Shown here one piece after another: positions 20,214-28,789 of a stretch of 64,000 nt of DNA. The DNA comes from Cryobacterium sp. PH31-L1 (GTDB taxonomy: Bacteria > Actinomycetota > Actinomycetes > Actinomycetales > Microbacteriaceae). The notes under the pieces were generated by a model. The model made no database searches and was not told where the DNA came from. It saw only the letters and a program-made list of their open reading frames with translations. Position 1 is the first letter of the stretch. Each line of letters opens with the position of its first letter. The position numbers were made by a program, and so were the translations under genes. The DNA lies in the NCBI RefSeq assembly GCF_030063145.1, contig NZ_JASISM010000002.1, positions 124,001-188,000 of the forward strand, written 5' to 3'.

Positions 20214-21097
20214 TGACGCCTGATGCTTTCGCCCGCCTCGTTCGCCTGCCGGCGGCGCTCACCGCCCCCGGCGACACCCTCGCCGGAGCCGCCGCCTCCG
20301 GGCGGGCGCCCGGCGCCGACACCGTGCTGCTGCCGCTCTGCTCGACCCTCATCTACTGGGCCGGCATGGCCCTGAACGACTACGCCGACCGGGCCCTCGA
20401 CGCGGTGGAGCGCCCGGAACGCCCGATTCCGGCCGGCGACGTGACCCCCGCCGAAGCCCTCACCGTGGCCATCGTGCTCACCACGGCCGGTGTCGGCCTG
20501 GCCGCGCTGGCCGGCGGGCGACGCACCCTCGCGGTGGCCGTTCCGCTCGCCGCGAGCGTCTGGGCCTACGACCTCGCGTTCAAATCCACCCGGCTCGGCC
20601 CGGTCGCAATGGCCTCGACGCGGCTGCTCGACGTGCTGCTCGGTGCGGCGTCGGCGCGGCCCGGGTCGCTGCGCCTTGCCCTGCCGGCCGCCCTCACCGT
20701 GTTCACCCATACCCTCGGCACCACCACGCTCAGTCGCGACGAGGTGCACGGCTCGACCAGTGGCGTTGTGGGTACCCTGGCCCTCGCGGGAACGCTGGGT
20801 GCTGCGGTGGTCGCCGCCGCCGGTCCGGCCCGACACCCCACCAACGGATGCCTGCCCCGCCTCGTCGGCGCCGCCCTCGCCGCTGTCTACCTCGGCGCGG
20901 TGGCCCCCGCCCAACTACGGGCCCGCAACAGTCGCGCGGCCGCGGACGTGCGTCGCGCTGTCGGGGCCTCGGTGATCGGAACGATCGGCCTGCAGGCCGC
21001 GCTCATCGCGCGGTCCGGCTTCGTGGGAATAGGCCTTACCGTCGCGGCCCTGCTGCCGCTCGGCCGGCGCCTCACCCGGCGGGTGTCGGCGACATGA
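20210..21097 (+). CDS. UbiA-superfamily prenyltransferase (EboC-like)
   Basis: 295-aa membrane protein with about eight hydrophobic helices. The first Mg/diphosphate motif is NDYADRALD (56-64) and the second region is YDLAFKSTRLGP. UbiA enzymes attach prenyl chains to aromatic or other acceptors. It begins inside the monooxygenase stop and ends in the EboA start, so it is tightly coupled. Adjacent eboA, TatD-like and EboF-like genes identify it as the EboC-type member of an ebo cluster. Acceptor and prenyl donor are unknown. Confidence 0.88.
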   Translation: MMTPDAFARLVRLPAALTAPGDTLAGAAASGRAPGADTVLLPLCSTLIYWAGMALNDYADRALDAVERPERPIPAGDVTPAEALTVAIVLTTAGVGLAALAGGRRTLAVAVPLAASVWAYDLAFKSTRLGPVAMASTRLLDVLLGAASARPGSLRLALPAALTVFTHTLGTTTLSRDEVHGSTSGVVGTLALAGTLGAAVVAAAGPARHPTNGCLPRLVGAALAAVYLGAVAPAQLRARNSRAAADVRRAVGASVIGTIGLQAALIARSGFVGIGLTVAALLPLGRRLTRRVSAT

Positions 21098-21855
21098 CCG
21101 GCGCCTCATCCGGCGCCTCGTCCGGCGCTGCGACCACCCTCGCAGACCACCTCACCGACGCCGCGTCGACCTGGCTCGAGGGCGCCCGCGCCGACGTGCA
21201 GCAGAACCCGGCGCTGATCACCCGGTACTTTCCCGTCGTCTCCCGCCGCTGCGGGCGTGCACCGCTCGAGGCCGGCGACCCGCAGGGACTGCGACACGGC
21301 ACCGTCGACGACGCCGCCCGCGGCGTGCTGCTCGGTGCGCTCAGGGTGTCGGGCCAGGCGCGCGTCGACCTTCTCGACGACCTGTATCGGCACGGCGATG
21401 CCGGCGAGAAGCGCGGTGTGCTGCGCGGACTGCACCGGCTCGACACCCCCGGCGCCGATCCCGCTAACCCCAGCGCCGATCCCGGCACCGATCCAGGAAT
21501 CGGCCCGGCGCTCCTTGCGCTCATCGACGACGCCCTCCGCACCAACGACCTGCGCCTAATCGCGGCCGCCGTGCAGCCCTACGGTGCGCACTACCTCGGA
21601 GCCGACGCCTACCGCCACGCCGTAGTCAAGTGCGTCTTCACCGGCGTTCCGCTGCACGTCGTCGGCAATCTCGCCGAGCGACAGGGGCCCGAACTCGCCC
21701 GCATGCTCGTTGACCTCGCCCACGAGCGCGCCGCCGCCGGCCGCGGCATCCCCCCGGATATCCACGCCGTGGTCGCAGCCTTCCCGGCCTGCCTCGATCG
21801 CCCCGACCTCCCGGCAGCCCTGCTCGCCGCGTTGTTGCCCTCACCCGTGGCATAG
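21094..21855 (+). CDS. eboA: EboA-domain protein
   Basis: 253-aa soluble protein with no known enzyme motif. EboA signatures seen: DDAARGVLLGAL near the middle, TNDLRLIAAAVQPYG, AVVKCVFTGVPLHVV, and the C-terminal LARMLVDLAHERAAAGRGIPPD. EboA is found almost only in ebo operons, where it is needed to move a metabolite precursor to the periplasm (shown for scytonemin in a cyanobacterium). A Pro/Asp-rich spacer (PANPSADPGTDPG) interrupts the helical part. Starts in the UbiA stop (ATGA). Confidence 0.85.
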   Translation: MTGASSGASSGAATTLADHLTDAASTWLEGARADVQQNPALITRYFPVVSRRCGRAPLEAGDPQGLRHGTVDDAARGVLLGALRVSGQARVDLLDDLYRHGDAGEKRGVLRGLHRLDTPGADPANPSADPGTDPGIGPALLALIDDALRTNDLRLIAAAVQPYGAHYLGADAYRHAVVKCVFTGVPLHVVGNLAERQGPELARMLVDLAHERAAAGRGIPPDIHAVVAAFPACLDRPDLPAALLAALLPSPVA

Positions 21856-21908
21856 AACCCATCGCCCAGAACTCACCGCAGAGAACACACCATATAAAAG
21901 GACGACAC

Positions 21909-22787
21909 ATGCGCATCATGGACCCGCACATTCACATGAGTTCCCGCACCACCACCGACTACGAGGCCATGTACGCCGCCGGGGTGCGGGCCGTCGTGGA
22001 GCCGGCGTTCTGGCTCGGCCAGCCCCGCACGAGCGTCGAATCGTTCATGGACTACTTCGACGCGCTCGTCGGTTGGGAGCCTTTTCGGGCCAGCCAGTTC
22101 AACGTGCGGCACTTCTGCACGATCGGCCTCAACCCCAAGGAGGCCGGCGACCCGCGCCTGGCCGGGGTGCTCGACATCATGCCGCGCTACCTGGAGAAGG
22201 ACGGCGTCGTGGCCGTGGGTGAGCTCGGCTACGACTCGATGACCCCGCAGGAAGACCACGCCTTCGCCGCCCAGCTCGCGCTCGCCGTCGCCCACGAGCT
22301 GCCGGCGCTCGTGCACACTCCCCACCGCGACAAGCTCGCCGGCACCCGCCGCACCCTCGACGTGGTGCGGGAGAGCGGCATCGCACCCGGCATGGTCGTC
22401 GTCGACCACCTCAACGAGGTCACCGTGCACGCGGTCGTCGATTCCGGCTGCTGGATGGGCTTCAGCATCTACCCCGACACCAAGATGGACCCCACCCGCA
22501 TGGTTGCGGTGCTGAACGACATCGGACTCGACCGGGTGCTCGTCAACTCGGCCGCCGACTGGGGCCGCAGCGACCCGCTCACCACCCGGCGCACCGGCGA
22601 CGCTATGCTCGCCGCCGGGTTTGACGACGACGCGGTCGACCGCATCCTCTGGCGAAACCCGATCGAGTTCTACGGCCAGAGTGGCCGCCTCGACCTCGCC
22701 GAAACACTCGACTCGACCGAGACAGCGGATGCCGCGGTGCCGGCCGAATATGCCGGCAACTCCATCATGCGCGGTGCCCGCGCATGA
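21909..22787 (+). CDS. TatD-family metal-dependent hydrolase (EboB-like)
   Basis: 292-aa amidohydrolase-type TIM barrel. Metal-binding motif DPHIHMS at residues 5-11, then GELGYDS (Glu ligand), LVHTPHRDK (His ligand) and VVVDHLNE (His). The active-site Asp is probably in VNSAADWGRSDP. It matches the EboB member of ebo clusters more than DNase TatD. It follows EboA by 53 nt and overlaps the phosphodiesterase by ATGA. The substrate is unknown. Confidence 0.87.
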   Translation: MRIMDPHIHMSSRTTTDYEAMYAAGVRAVVEPAFWLGQPRTSVESFMDYFDALVGWEPFRASQFNVRHFCTIGLNPKEAGDPRLAGVLDIMPRYLEKDGVVAVGELGYDSMTPQEDHAFAAQLALAVAHELPALVHTPHRDKLAGTRRTLDVVRESGIAPGMVVVDHLNEVTVHAVVDSGCWMGFSIYPDTKMDPTRMVAVLNDIGLDRVLVNSAADWGRSDPLTTRRTGDAMLAAGFDDDAVDRILWRNPIEFYGQSGRLDLAETLDSTETADAAVPAEYAGNSIMRGARA

Positions 22788-24196
22788 GCACCCCGGTAAC
22801 AGGCGAGGAGGCCACGCCCACGCCGCTGCTCGTGATCGACGTCGCCGGGCTGACCCCGCGGCTACTCGCCGTGATGCCGCAGCTGCAGGCCGTCGCGTCC
22901 CGCGGCTTCGCCGCCGAACTCGGCACCGTGCTGCCCGCCGTCACCTGCTCCGCACAGTCCACCTTTCTCACCGGACTCACGCCGGCCGAACACGGCATCG
23001 TCGGCAACGGCTGGTACCTGCGCGACATCGGCGAGGTCAACCTCTGGCGCCAGCACAACCGGCTGGTCGGCGGCGAGAAGATCTGGGAGACCGCCCGCCG
23101 CACCAATCCCGGCTACCGAGTGGCGAACGTGTGCTGGTGGTATGCCATGGGCGCCACGACCGACGTCACGATCACCCCGAGGCCCGTCTATCATGCCGAC
23201 GGACGCAAATCACCGGATGCCTACATCCGCCCGCCCGAGCTGCACGACGAACTGGTCGCCAAGCTCGGCGCCTTTCCGCTGTTCACCTACTGGGGCCCGA
23301 CCGCCGGCCTGGCCTCCTCACGCTGGATCGTGGGCGCGGCCCGGCACGTGCTGCCCCACCACGACCTCACGCTCGTCTATGTGCCGCACCTCGACTACGA
23401 CCTGCAGCGATTCGGCCCCGACGACGAGCGCTCCTTCGACGCCGCGCGCGATCTCGACGCCGTGCTCGCGCCGCTGCTCGATGATGCGCACCGGCGGGGC
23501 GTGACTGTTGTGGTGCTCAGCGAATACGGCATCACGAACGTGGACCAGCCGGTCGACCTGAACCGCATGCTGCGGCGTGAAGGCCTGCTCGAGGTGCACC
23601 ACAACACGAGCGGTGAACTGCTCGACCCGTGGACGTCTCGTGCCTTCGCCGTGGCCGACCACCAGCTCGCGCACGTCTACGTGCCGGATGCGGCTGACCT
23701 GCCCCGGGTGCGCGCCCTGCTGGCGGCGCTGCCCGGGGTGGCTGAGGTGCTCGATGCCGAGGGGCAGGCCGGCTACGGCCTCGACCATGAGCGAAGCGGC
23801 GAGCTTGTGGCCGTCGCCGAAAAGAACGCCTGGTTCACCTATTACTACTGGCTCGACGACGCGAAGGCACCCGACTTCGCTCGCGGTGTGGAGATCCACA
23901 AGAAGCCCGGCTACGACCCGGCCGAATTGTTCTTCGACCCCGACGACAGGTTCGTCAAGCTGCGGGCCGCCCGCAACCTCGCGAAGAAGAAACTGGGGCT
24001 GCGCTACGCGATGGACGTCGTGCCGCTGGATCCCTCGTGCGTTCGCGGTTCCCACGGCCGGCTGCCGGAGACCGCCGCCGACGGCCCGGTGCTGCTCTGC
24101 TCCGACCCTTCGGCCATACGCACCAGCCTTGCCGCCACCGAGGTGCGCGACCTGCTGCTGCAACTCGCCGGCCTCGCGCAGCCAGCCCCCGTCTAG
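22784..24196 (+). CDS. Type I phosphodiesterase/nucleotide pyrophosphatase family protein (EboF-like)
   Basis: 470-aa alkaline-phosphatase-superfamily enzyme. N-terminal metal Asp in VIDVAGLTP, probable nucleophile Thr in VLPAVTCSAQSTFLTG, then HGIVGNGWY, and C-terminal metal ligands in YVPHLDYDLQ, LSEYGI and EIHKKPGYDP. This domain pattern fits the EboF member. It ends the operon: a strong hairpin follows 31 nt after the stop. It may remove a phosphate or nucleotide-like group from the pathway intermediate. Confidence 0.85.
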   Translation: MSTPVTGEEATPTPLLVIDVAGLTPRLLAVMPQLQAVASRGFAAELGTVLPAVTCSAQSTFLTGLTPAEHGIVGNGWYLRDIGEVNLWRQHNRLVGGEKIWETARRTNPGYRVANVCWWYAMGATTDVTITPRPVYHADGRKSPDAYIRPPELHDELVAKLGAFPLFTYWGPTAGLASSRWIVGAARHVLPHHDLTLVYVPHLDYDLQRFGPDDERSFDAARDLDAVLAPLLDDAHRRGVTVVVLSEYGITNVDQPVDLNRMLRREGLLEVHHNTSGELLDPWTSRAFAVADHQLAHVYVPDAADLPRVRALLAALPGVAEVLDAEGQAGYGLDHERSGELVAVAEKNAWFTYYYWLDDAKAPDFARGVEIHKKPGYDPAELFFDPDDRFVKLRAARNLAKKKLGLRYAMDVVPLDPSCVRGSHGRLPETAADGPVLLCSDPSAIRTSLAATEVRDLLLQLAGLAQPAPV

Positions 24197-24226
24197 CCCG
24201 CCCCTGAGCCTTTCTGAAAGCGCACA

Positions 24227-24258
24227 GCAATGGCGCCCCCGCGAGGGGGCGCCATTGC
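24227..24258. terminator. Strong bidirectional hairpin terminator
   Basis: Perfect 14-bp stem (GCAATGGCGCCCCC / GGGGGCGCCATTGC) with loop GCGA, between the convergent ends of the EboF-like gene and the Tat-exported TIM barrel (stop at 24276). It separates the two transcription units. Confidence 0.85.
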
Positions 24259-24275
24259 TGTGGGGGCGGCGGAGC

Positions 24276-25256
24276 CTAGAAGCGCACGTTCCGCAGGTAG
24301 TTGTAGCCCACCTCAGCGGTCTGTAGCGGGGTCACGTCGGGCTGATCGTTCTCGACCGCGTACAGCTTCACCGGGTGGGCGTCGAAGATGCGCGCGAAGT
24401 CGATCGCGCCGGTGCCGAGGTCGGCGAAACCGCCGTCAGCGTCGCGATCCTTCACGTGGTACTCGAGCACCTTCTGCGGCGCGTCCCTGATAACGTCGAT
24501 CGCGAACTGCACCGGGTCGGCCGCGCCGACGCCGACACCGCCGGTCACGGCCCAGTACAGGTCCACCTCGAGGTGCACGAGCTTCGGGTCGAGCCGCGAC
24601 GTGAAGACCTCCCACGGAGTGAGCCCGCCGCCCAGGTCGGTCGTGAACTCGTGCGCGTGGTTGTGGTAGCCGTACTTGATCCCGCTCTGCTGGGCGAGCG
24701 CCGCCTCGGCGTTCATCTGGTCGGCCCACAGGCGCCAGTCGTCTGCCACGCTCGACGCCAGGTAGGGCACGTTCATGTAGGTCTGGCCGAGCGTCACCGC
24801 GCCGGCGATCTTCGCCTGCAGCGCCGCGGGCGAATTGCTGATGCCGTCGTGGCTCGAGCTCGGCGTGATGCCCAACTCGTCCAGGTAGGTGCGCATGGCT
24901 TCCGGGGTGCGGCCGTACAGCCCGGCGAGTTCCACCTTGGTGTAGCCATAGTCCGCGAGAGCTTCGAACGTGGCGTCCACGCCGTCGCCTCTCATGATCG
25001 AGCGCAGCGTGTAGAGCTGAATGCTGATCAGTCCCGGCGGCACCTTGCGGCCCTTCCTCGGCTTTCCGGGCTTGCCTCTCAGATCGTGGCCGGGCTCACC
25101 GCCCGGCGCCGCCATGGCCGAGCCGGCGCCGGCCACCGCGAGGCCGGCACCGGCACCCATCGCGAGCGCTCCGCGCAGAAAGTTGCGGCGGCCGAGGTTC
25201 TTCGTGCTTTCGAGCGACTTGTACAGCTCAGTCGCTCCGTCAAATCCATAACACAT
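24276..25256 (-). CDS. Tat-exported sugar phosphate isomerase/epimerase-like TIM barrel
   Basis: 326-aa protein with a twin-arginine signal (GRRNFLRGALA near residue 22) and an Ala-rich h-region ending at AMAAPG, then an AP_endonuc_2 TIM barrel (LISIQLYTLRS, KVELAGLYGRTPEAM, KYGYHNHAHEF, HLEVDLYWA, LEYHVKDRD). Family members are usually cytoplasmic; export suggests action on an extracellular sugar or oxidised sugar. It follows the secreted sugar dehydrogenase by 32 nt, so the two likely act in sequence outside the membrane. Tat use suggests a cofactor or metal loaded before export. Confidence 0.87.
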   Translation of the reverse strand: MCYGFDGATELYKSLESTKNLGRRNFLRGALAMGAGAGLAVAGAGSAMAAPGGEPGHDLRGKPGKPRKGRKVPPGLISIQLYTLRSIMRGDGVDATFEALADYGYTKVELAGLYGRTPEAMRTYLDELGITPSSSHDGISNSPAALQAKIAGAVTLGQTYMNVPYLASSVADDWRLWADQMNAEAALAQQSGIKYGYHNHAHEFTTDLGGGLTPWEVFTSRLDPKLVHLEVDLYWAVTGGVGVGAADPVQFAIDVIRDAPQKVLEYHVKDRDADGGFADLGTGAIDFARIFDAHPVKLYAVENDQPDVTPLQTAEVGYNYLRNVRF

Positions 25257-25288
25257 GGGATTACCTTTCGTGGGTCTGCGAGGCAGGA

Positions 25289-27451
25289 CTAGTTGGAGTG
25301 CAGAACGACTTCAGCGCTGCCGGTGAGGGGTCCGGAGGAGTCTCCGCCGACATCCGTGTAGGAGGCGTTGAAAACGCCGGACAGGTCGTCGGTCTCCGGG
25401 TTGTGGCCGGAGGGGACGGTGGTGGTGATGGTGCCGGAGCATCCGCTCGACGTGGTGATCGGGTGGCCGTGCGAGTCGTGGCCCAGAATGTAGGTCACGC
25501 TCACGAGGGCGCAGTCCACGGCCTGGTCGTCGGTGACGAGAACCTCATACGCCACGGTGTCGCCGAATTCGAAGTCCTGGCCGACGACGGGGGTGATGAA
25601 GGTCACGACCGGGGCCTGGTTGCCCACCTCGATGTCGACCTCGGCCGAGGCATAACGTCCGCGGTCCTTGCCGCCGGCGTCGGTCACCTGCAGCGACGCG
25701 GTGAAGGCGCCATCCGTCTCGTAGGTGAACGTGGGGTTCTGCTCGAGGGAGTCGACGACCCCGTTCGAGTCGAAGTCCCAGGCGTAGCTGAGCTTGTCGC
25801 CCTCGGGGTCGGTGGTTCCCTCGCTGGAGAACTCCACGGTGAGCGGTGACGCGCCGGCGGTCGGGGTGCCGGAGGCCATCGGAATGGGGGAACGGTTGCC
25901 CGTGTCGCCGATGAAGTCGATGCGCGAGAGCTGCGCGTCGGGGTTCTGGGCGAAGTAGCCGTCACCATATTCAAGAACGTAGAGCGCGCCGTTGGAGCCG
26001 AACTCCATGTCGATCGGGTTGTCGACGATGATCGAATCGACCACGGCCTCGATCTTCTCCAGCTCGCCGTCGGTGAGTGTCATTCCCTTGATGTAATCGC
26101 GGGTCCACTCGTACATCATCGACATTCCGTCGTAGTACTTCGGCCAGGCAACGGATGCCTTGCCCTTCGACGCCTTCTTGTCGTAGTTGTAGACGGGCCC
26201 GGCCATCGGGCCGATACCACCGGTCTCGAGCTCGGGGAACTCGGCGGACAGTCCGTAGCCGTACCAGACGTCGGGCTGCACCACGGGAGGCAGCTCGCGC
26301 AGCCCCGTGTTGCGGGGCGAGTCGTTCACGGGAGCGGCACAGTCGAAGGCCTCGCCGGACAGGCCGGTCGCGAAGTCGAAGTCCACGTACGGCAGTTCGG
26401 CGGTGGCGCAGTACGGCCAGCCGTAGTTCGAGGCTTCGGTGATGCTCGTCCACTTGCCGGTGCCGGCCGGTCCGCGGGTGACATCGGCGGTGCGGGAATC
26501 GGGGGAGTAGTCGGCAACGTAGAGCTCGCCGGTCTTCTGGTTCAGCTCGATACGGAACGGGTTACGCATGCCCATCACGTAGATTTCCGGTCGGGTGAGG
26601 TCGGTACCCGGTGCGAACAGGTTGCCCTCGGGAATGGTGTATCCGCCGTCGGCGCCCGGGGTGATGCGCAGAATCTTGCCGCGCAGGTCGTTCGTGTTTC
26701 CGGCGCTGCGCTGGGCGTCGAAGGCCGGGTTGCTCTCCATGCGCTCGTCGATCGGTGTGAAACCGTCGGAGGAGAACGGGTTGGAGTCGTCGCCGGTGGA
26801 GAGGTAGAGGTTTCCGGCCTCATCGAAGACGATGTCACCGCCCACGTGGCAGCAGATGCCGCGGTCGACGTCGACCTCCATGATGTTCTGCTCGCTCGCG
26901 AGGTCGAACACGGCGCCGTCGAACTGGAACCGGGACAGGGTGATCGAACCCTCGAAGGGTGCGAAGTCCGCCGCTGTTCCGCTGATCGGGGCGTCGCCCT
27001 CGTTCACCCCCACGGTGGCCGGGTCATCCAGCGGGGTGTTCTGCGGGGCGGAGTAGTACAGGTAGATCCAGTTGTTGCCTGGCGTGCCGAACTTCGGGTC
27101 GAGCGCGATGCTCTGCAGCCCTTCCTCGTCATGCTCATACACGTCGATCGAAGCGGCCAGGGTGTTCAGGCCCGTCTTCGCGTCGTTGAGCCAGATGTCG
27201 CCGCCGCGGGTGGTGTGCAGCACATCGTTGTTCGGCAGCACGGCCAGGTCGAGCGGTTCGCCGGGGGTGGCGTCCAGGGTGACCTTCTGAAAGGCCGAGT
27301 CGGCCGGGGCCGACGGGGTGGGCGTGCCGGGCTTGCCCGGCGCGCCCTTATCGCCGGGGGCCGCTGCGGCCGGCGTTGCGGAGAGGGCGGCGACCATCAG
27401 GGTGGCCATCACGACCCCCACGGGCAGTCGAAGTCCGTGCTTCGTGCGCAT
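25289..27451 (-). CDS. Secreted PQQ-type sugar dehydrogenase with PKD domain
   Basis: 720-aa secreted protein. Sec signal (hydrophobic core VVMATLMVAALSATPAAAA), then a glucose/sorbosone dehydrogenase beta-propeller (PLDLAVLPNNDVLHTTRGG, DEEGLQSIALDP, GGDIVFDEAGNLYLSTGDD, RNPFRIELNQKTGELYVADYSPD), then a PKD domain (SYAWDFDSNGVVDS) and a beta-rich C-terminal part. No LPxTG anchor is seen. Such enzymes oxidise aldoses with PQQ and calcium; PQQ synthesis genes are not in the window. Good ribosome site (GAGGAGA). First gene of a unit with the Tat TIM barrel. Confidence 0.87.
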   Translation of the reverse strand: MRTKHGLRLPVGVVMATLMVAALSATPAAAAPGDKGAPGKPGTPTPSAPADSAFQKVTLDATPGEPLDLAVLPNNDVLHTTRGGDIWLNDAKTGLNTLAASIDVYEHDEEGLQSIALDPKFGTPGNNWIYLYYSAPQNTPLDDPATVGVNEGDAPISGTAADFAPFEGSITLSRFQFDGAVFDLASEQNIMEVDVDRGICCHVGGDIVFDEAGNLYLSTGDDSNPFSSDGFTPIDERMESNPAFDAQRSAGNTNDLRGKILRITPGADGGYTIPEGNLFAPGTDLTRPEIYVMGMRNPFRIELNQKTGELYVADYSPDSRTADVTRGPAGTGKWTSITEASNYGWPYCATAELPYVDFDFATGLSGEAFDCAAPVNDSPRNTGLRELPPVVQPDVWYGYGLSAEFPELETGGIGPMAGPVYNYDKKASKGKASVAWPKYYDGMSMMYEWTRDYIKGMTLTDGELEKIEAVVDSIIVDNPIDMEFGSNGALYVLEYGDGYFAQNPDAQLSRIDFIGDTGNRSPIPMASGTPTAGASPLTVEFSSEGTTDPEGDKLSYAWDFDSNGVVDSLEQNPTFTYETDGAFTASLQVTDAGGKDRGRYASAEVDIEVGNQAPVVTFITPVVGQDFEFGDTVAYEVLVTDDQAVDCALVSVTYILGHDSHGHPITTSSGCSGTITTTVPSGHNPETDDLSGVFNASYTDVGGDSSGPLTGSAEVVLHSN

Positions 27452-27569
27452 ATCTGGTTCTCCTCGTTGAGATCACGGCCTCACTCGCAGGTGAGCGGGC
27501 CGCTGTCGCCACGGTAAGTGCACACTTCAGTGTCTGAATAACCGGAAGCCCCCGAACGTATTTGTGCTT

Positions 27570-27623
27570 GGATGCCGCGCGGCGGCCCCGGTGGCGCCGC
27601 GCAAACGCCGCGGCGGGGCATCC
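27570..27623. repeat. Inverted pair of the GGATGCC word upstream of the transposase
   Basis: GGATGCCGCGCGGCG and, 54 nt end to end, CGCCGCGGCGGGGCATCC form an imperfect stem. A second inverted pair, AAACCCC (27644-27650) and GGGGTTT (27668-27674), lies just before the transposase start. The region between the dehydrogenase and transposase (27452-27701) holds no gene. These may be structured ends or only GC-rich hairpins. Confidence 0.4.
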
Positions 27624-27701
27624 GCTCTACGGCACCGGAGTGGAAACCCCCTTATTTTTGGCCTCCCGGGGTTTCGCGTTCAGTGCCCTAGTCTGGGGGG
27701 T

Positions 27702-28694
27702 ATGCCAACGCCGGCACGACCCGCCTACCCGAACTCCTACGCCGACCTGCGCCTGTGGTTCGACGAGGAGTGGAAGTGCCTCGACTACCTGGACTGGTTG
27801 CGCTGGCCGAACGGTTTCTCCTGCCCGGCCTGCGCCAATGCGCACGGCTGGCAGGCGCCGGACCACCGCTGGCGCTGCGCGGGCTGCGGCAAACGGGTGT
27901 CCGCCCTCGCCGGCACCATCTTTCACGGCACGCGCACCTCGCTCTCAGTTTGGTTCAGCGCCGCCTGGCTGCTGGTGAACAGCAAGGCCGGGCTCTCGGC
28001 CACCCAGCTGCACCGGGAGACCGAGCTCGGCTCGCTGCAGACGGCGTGGGCGATGCTGCACCGCTACCGCTCGGTCATGGCGCAGCCCGGCCGGGATCGC
28101 CTGAGCGGTAATGTCGAGGTCGACGTGTCCTACCTCGGCGGGTCGGTTCCGGGCCGCGGTTCGCTTGGGCGGGTGCTGTTCGCGGTCGCCGTCGAAGTGG
28201 ATGCCGATGGTCTCGGCCGCACGATCGTCGCCTTGATTCCCTCCGCAGGTACAGCGCAGCTGGCCGCCTTCCTGCTGGATTCGGTCGAGCCGGGCAGCCG
28301 GGTCGTCACGCACGACTGGTCGGCGTATCCCGCCGGAATCCGGGACCGGTACGTGCACGTGGCCCGACCGATCGTGGCGCCGGGTTCGCCCACCCGCCAG
28401 GTGCTTCCCGCCGTGCGTCGGGTGGTGTTCCAGGCGAACCACTGGCTGATGGGGCCGCGGCAGGGCGCGGTCAGCGCCGAACATCTGCCGGCCTACGTCG
28501 ACGAATGGGTATTCAGGTTCAATCGCCGCCACTCCGACAGTCGCGGCCAGCTCTTTCACGCCCTGCTCGGCTACGCCGTGGCCGGGGCGCCGGTCACCTA
28601 CCAGTCGCTGTTGAAGACCGGGCGTACCCGTCCGGCGCCGAGCCTGCCGGTTCCACGTGTCGAGTCGGGGTCGCTGGCGCTACCGTGGCGGTGA
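27702..28694 (+). mobile_element. IS1595-family transposase
   Basis: 330-aa transposase with an N-terminal zinc ribbon (CPAC at about 40 and CAGC at about 60) and an ISXO2-like catalytic domain. Likely DDE residues are the Asp in EVDVSYLGG, the Asp in VVTHDWSAYP and the Glu in YVDEWVFRFNRRHSD. The gene looks intact. The ATG at 27702 follows GGGGGG; a longer open frame to 27564 lacks family residues. I could not find clear terminal inverted repeats or a target duplication, so element ends are undefined. It sits between the secreted-dehydrogenase unit and a ROK regulator. Confidence 0.85.
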
Positions 28695-28789
28695 CCGGCC
28701 TGGGTGTCGCGGACGGCTTGCGGGGCCGGCGCGCGGCACCCGCTGGGAAAGTACCGAAGTTCGGATGATTCGTGTGGTTGAATTGCCTG

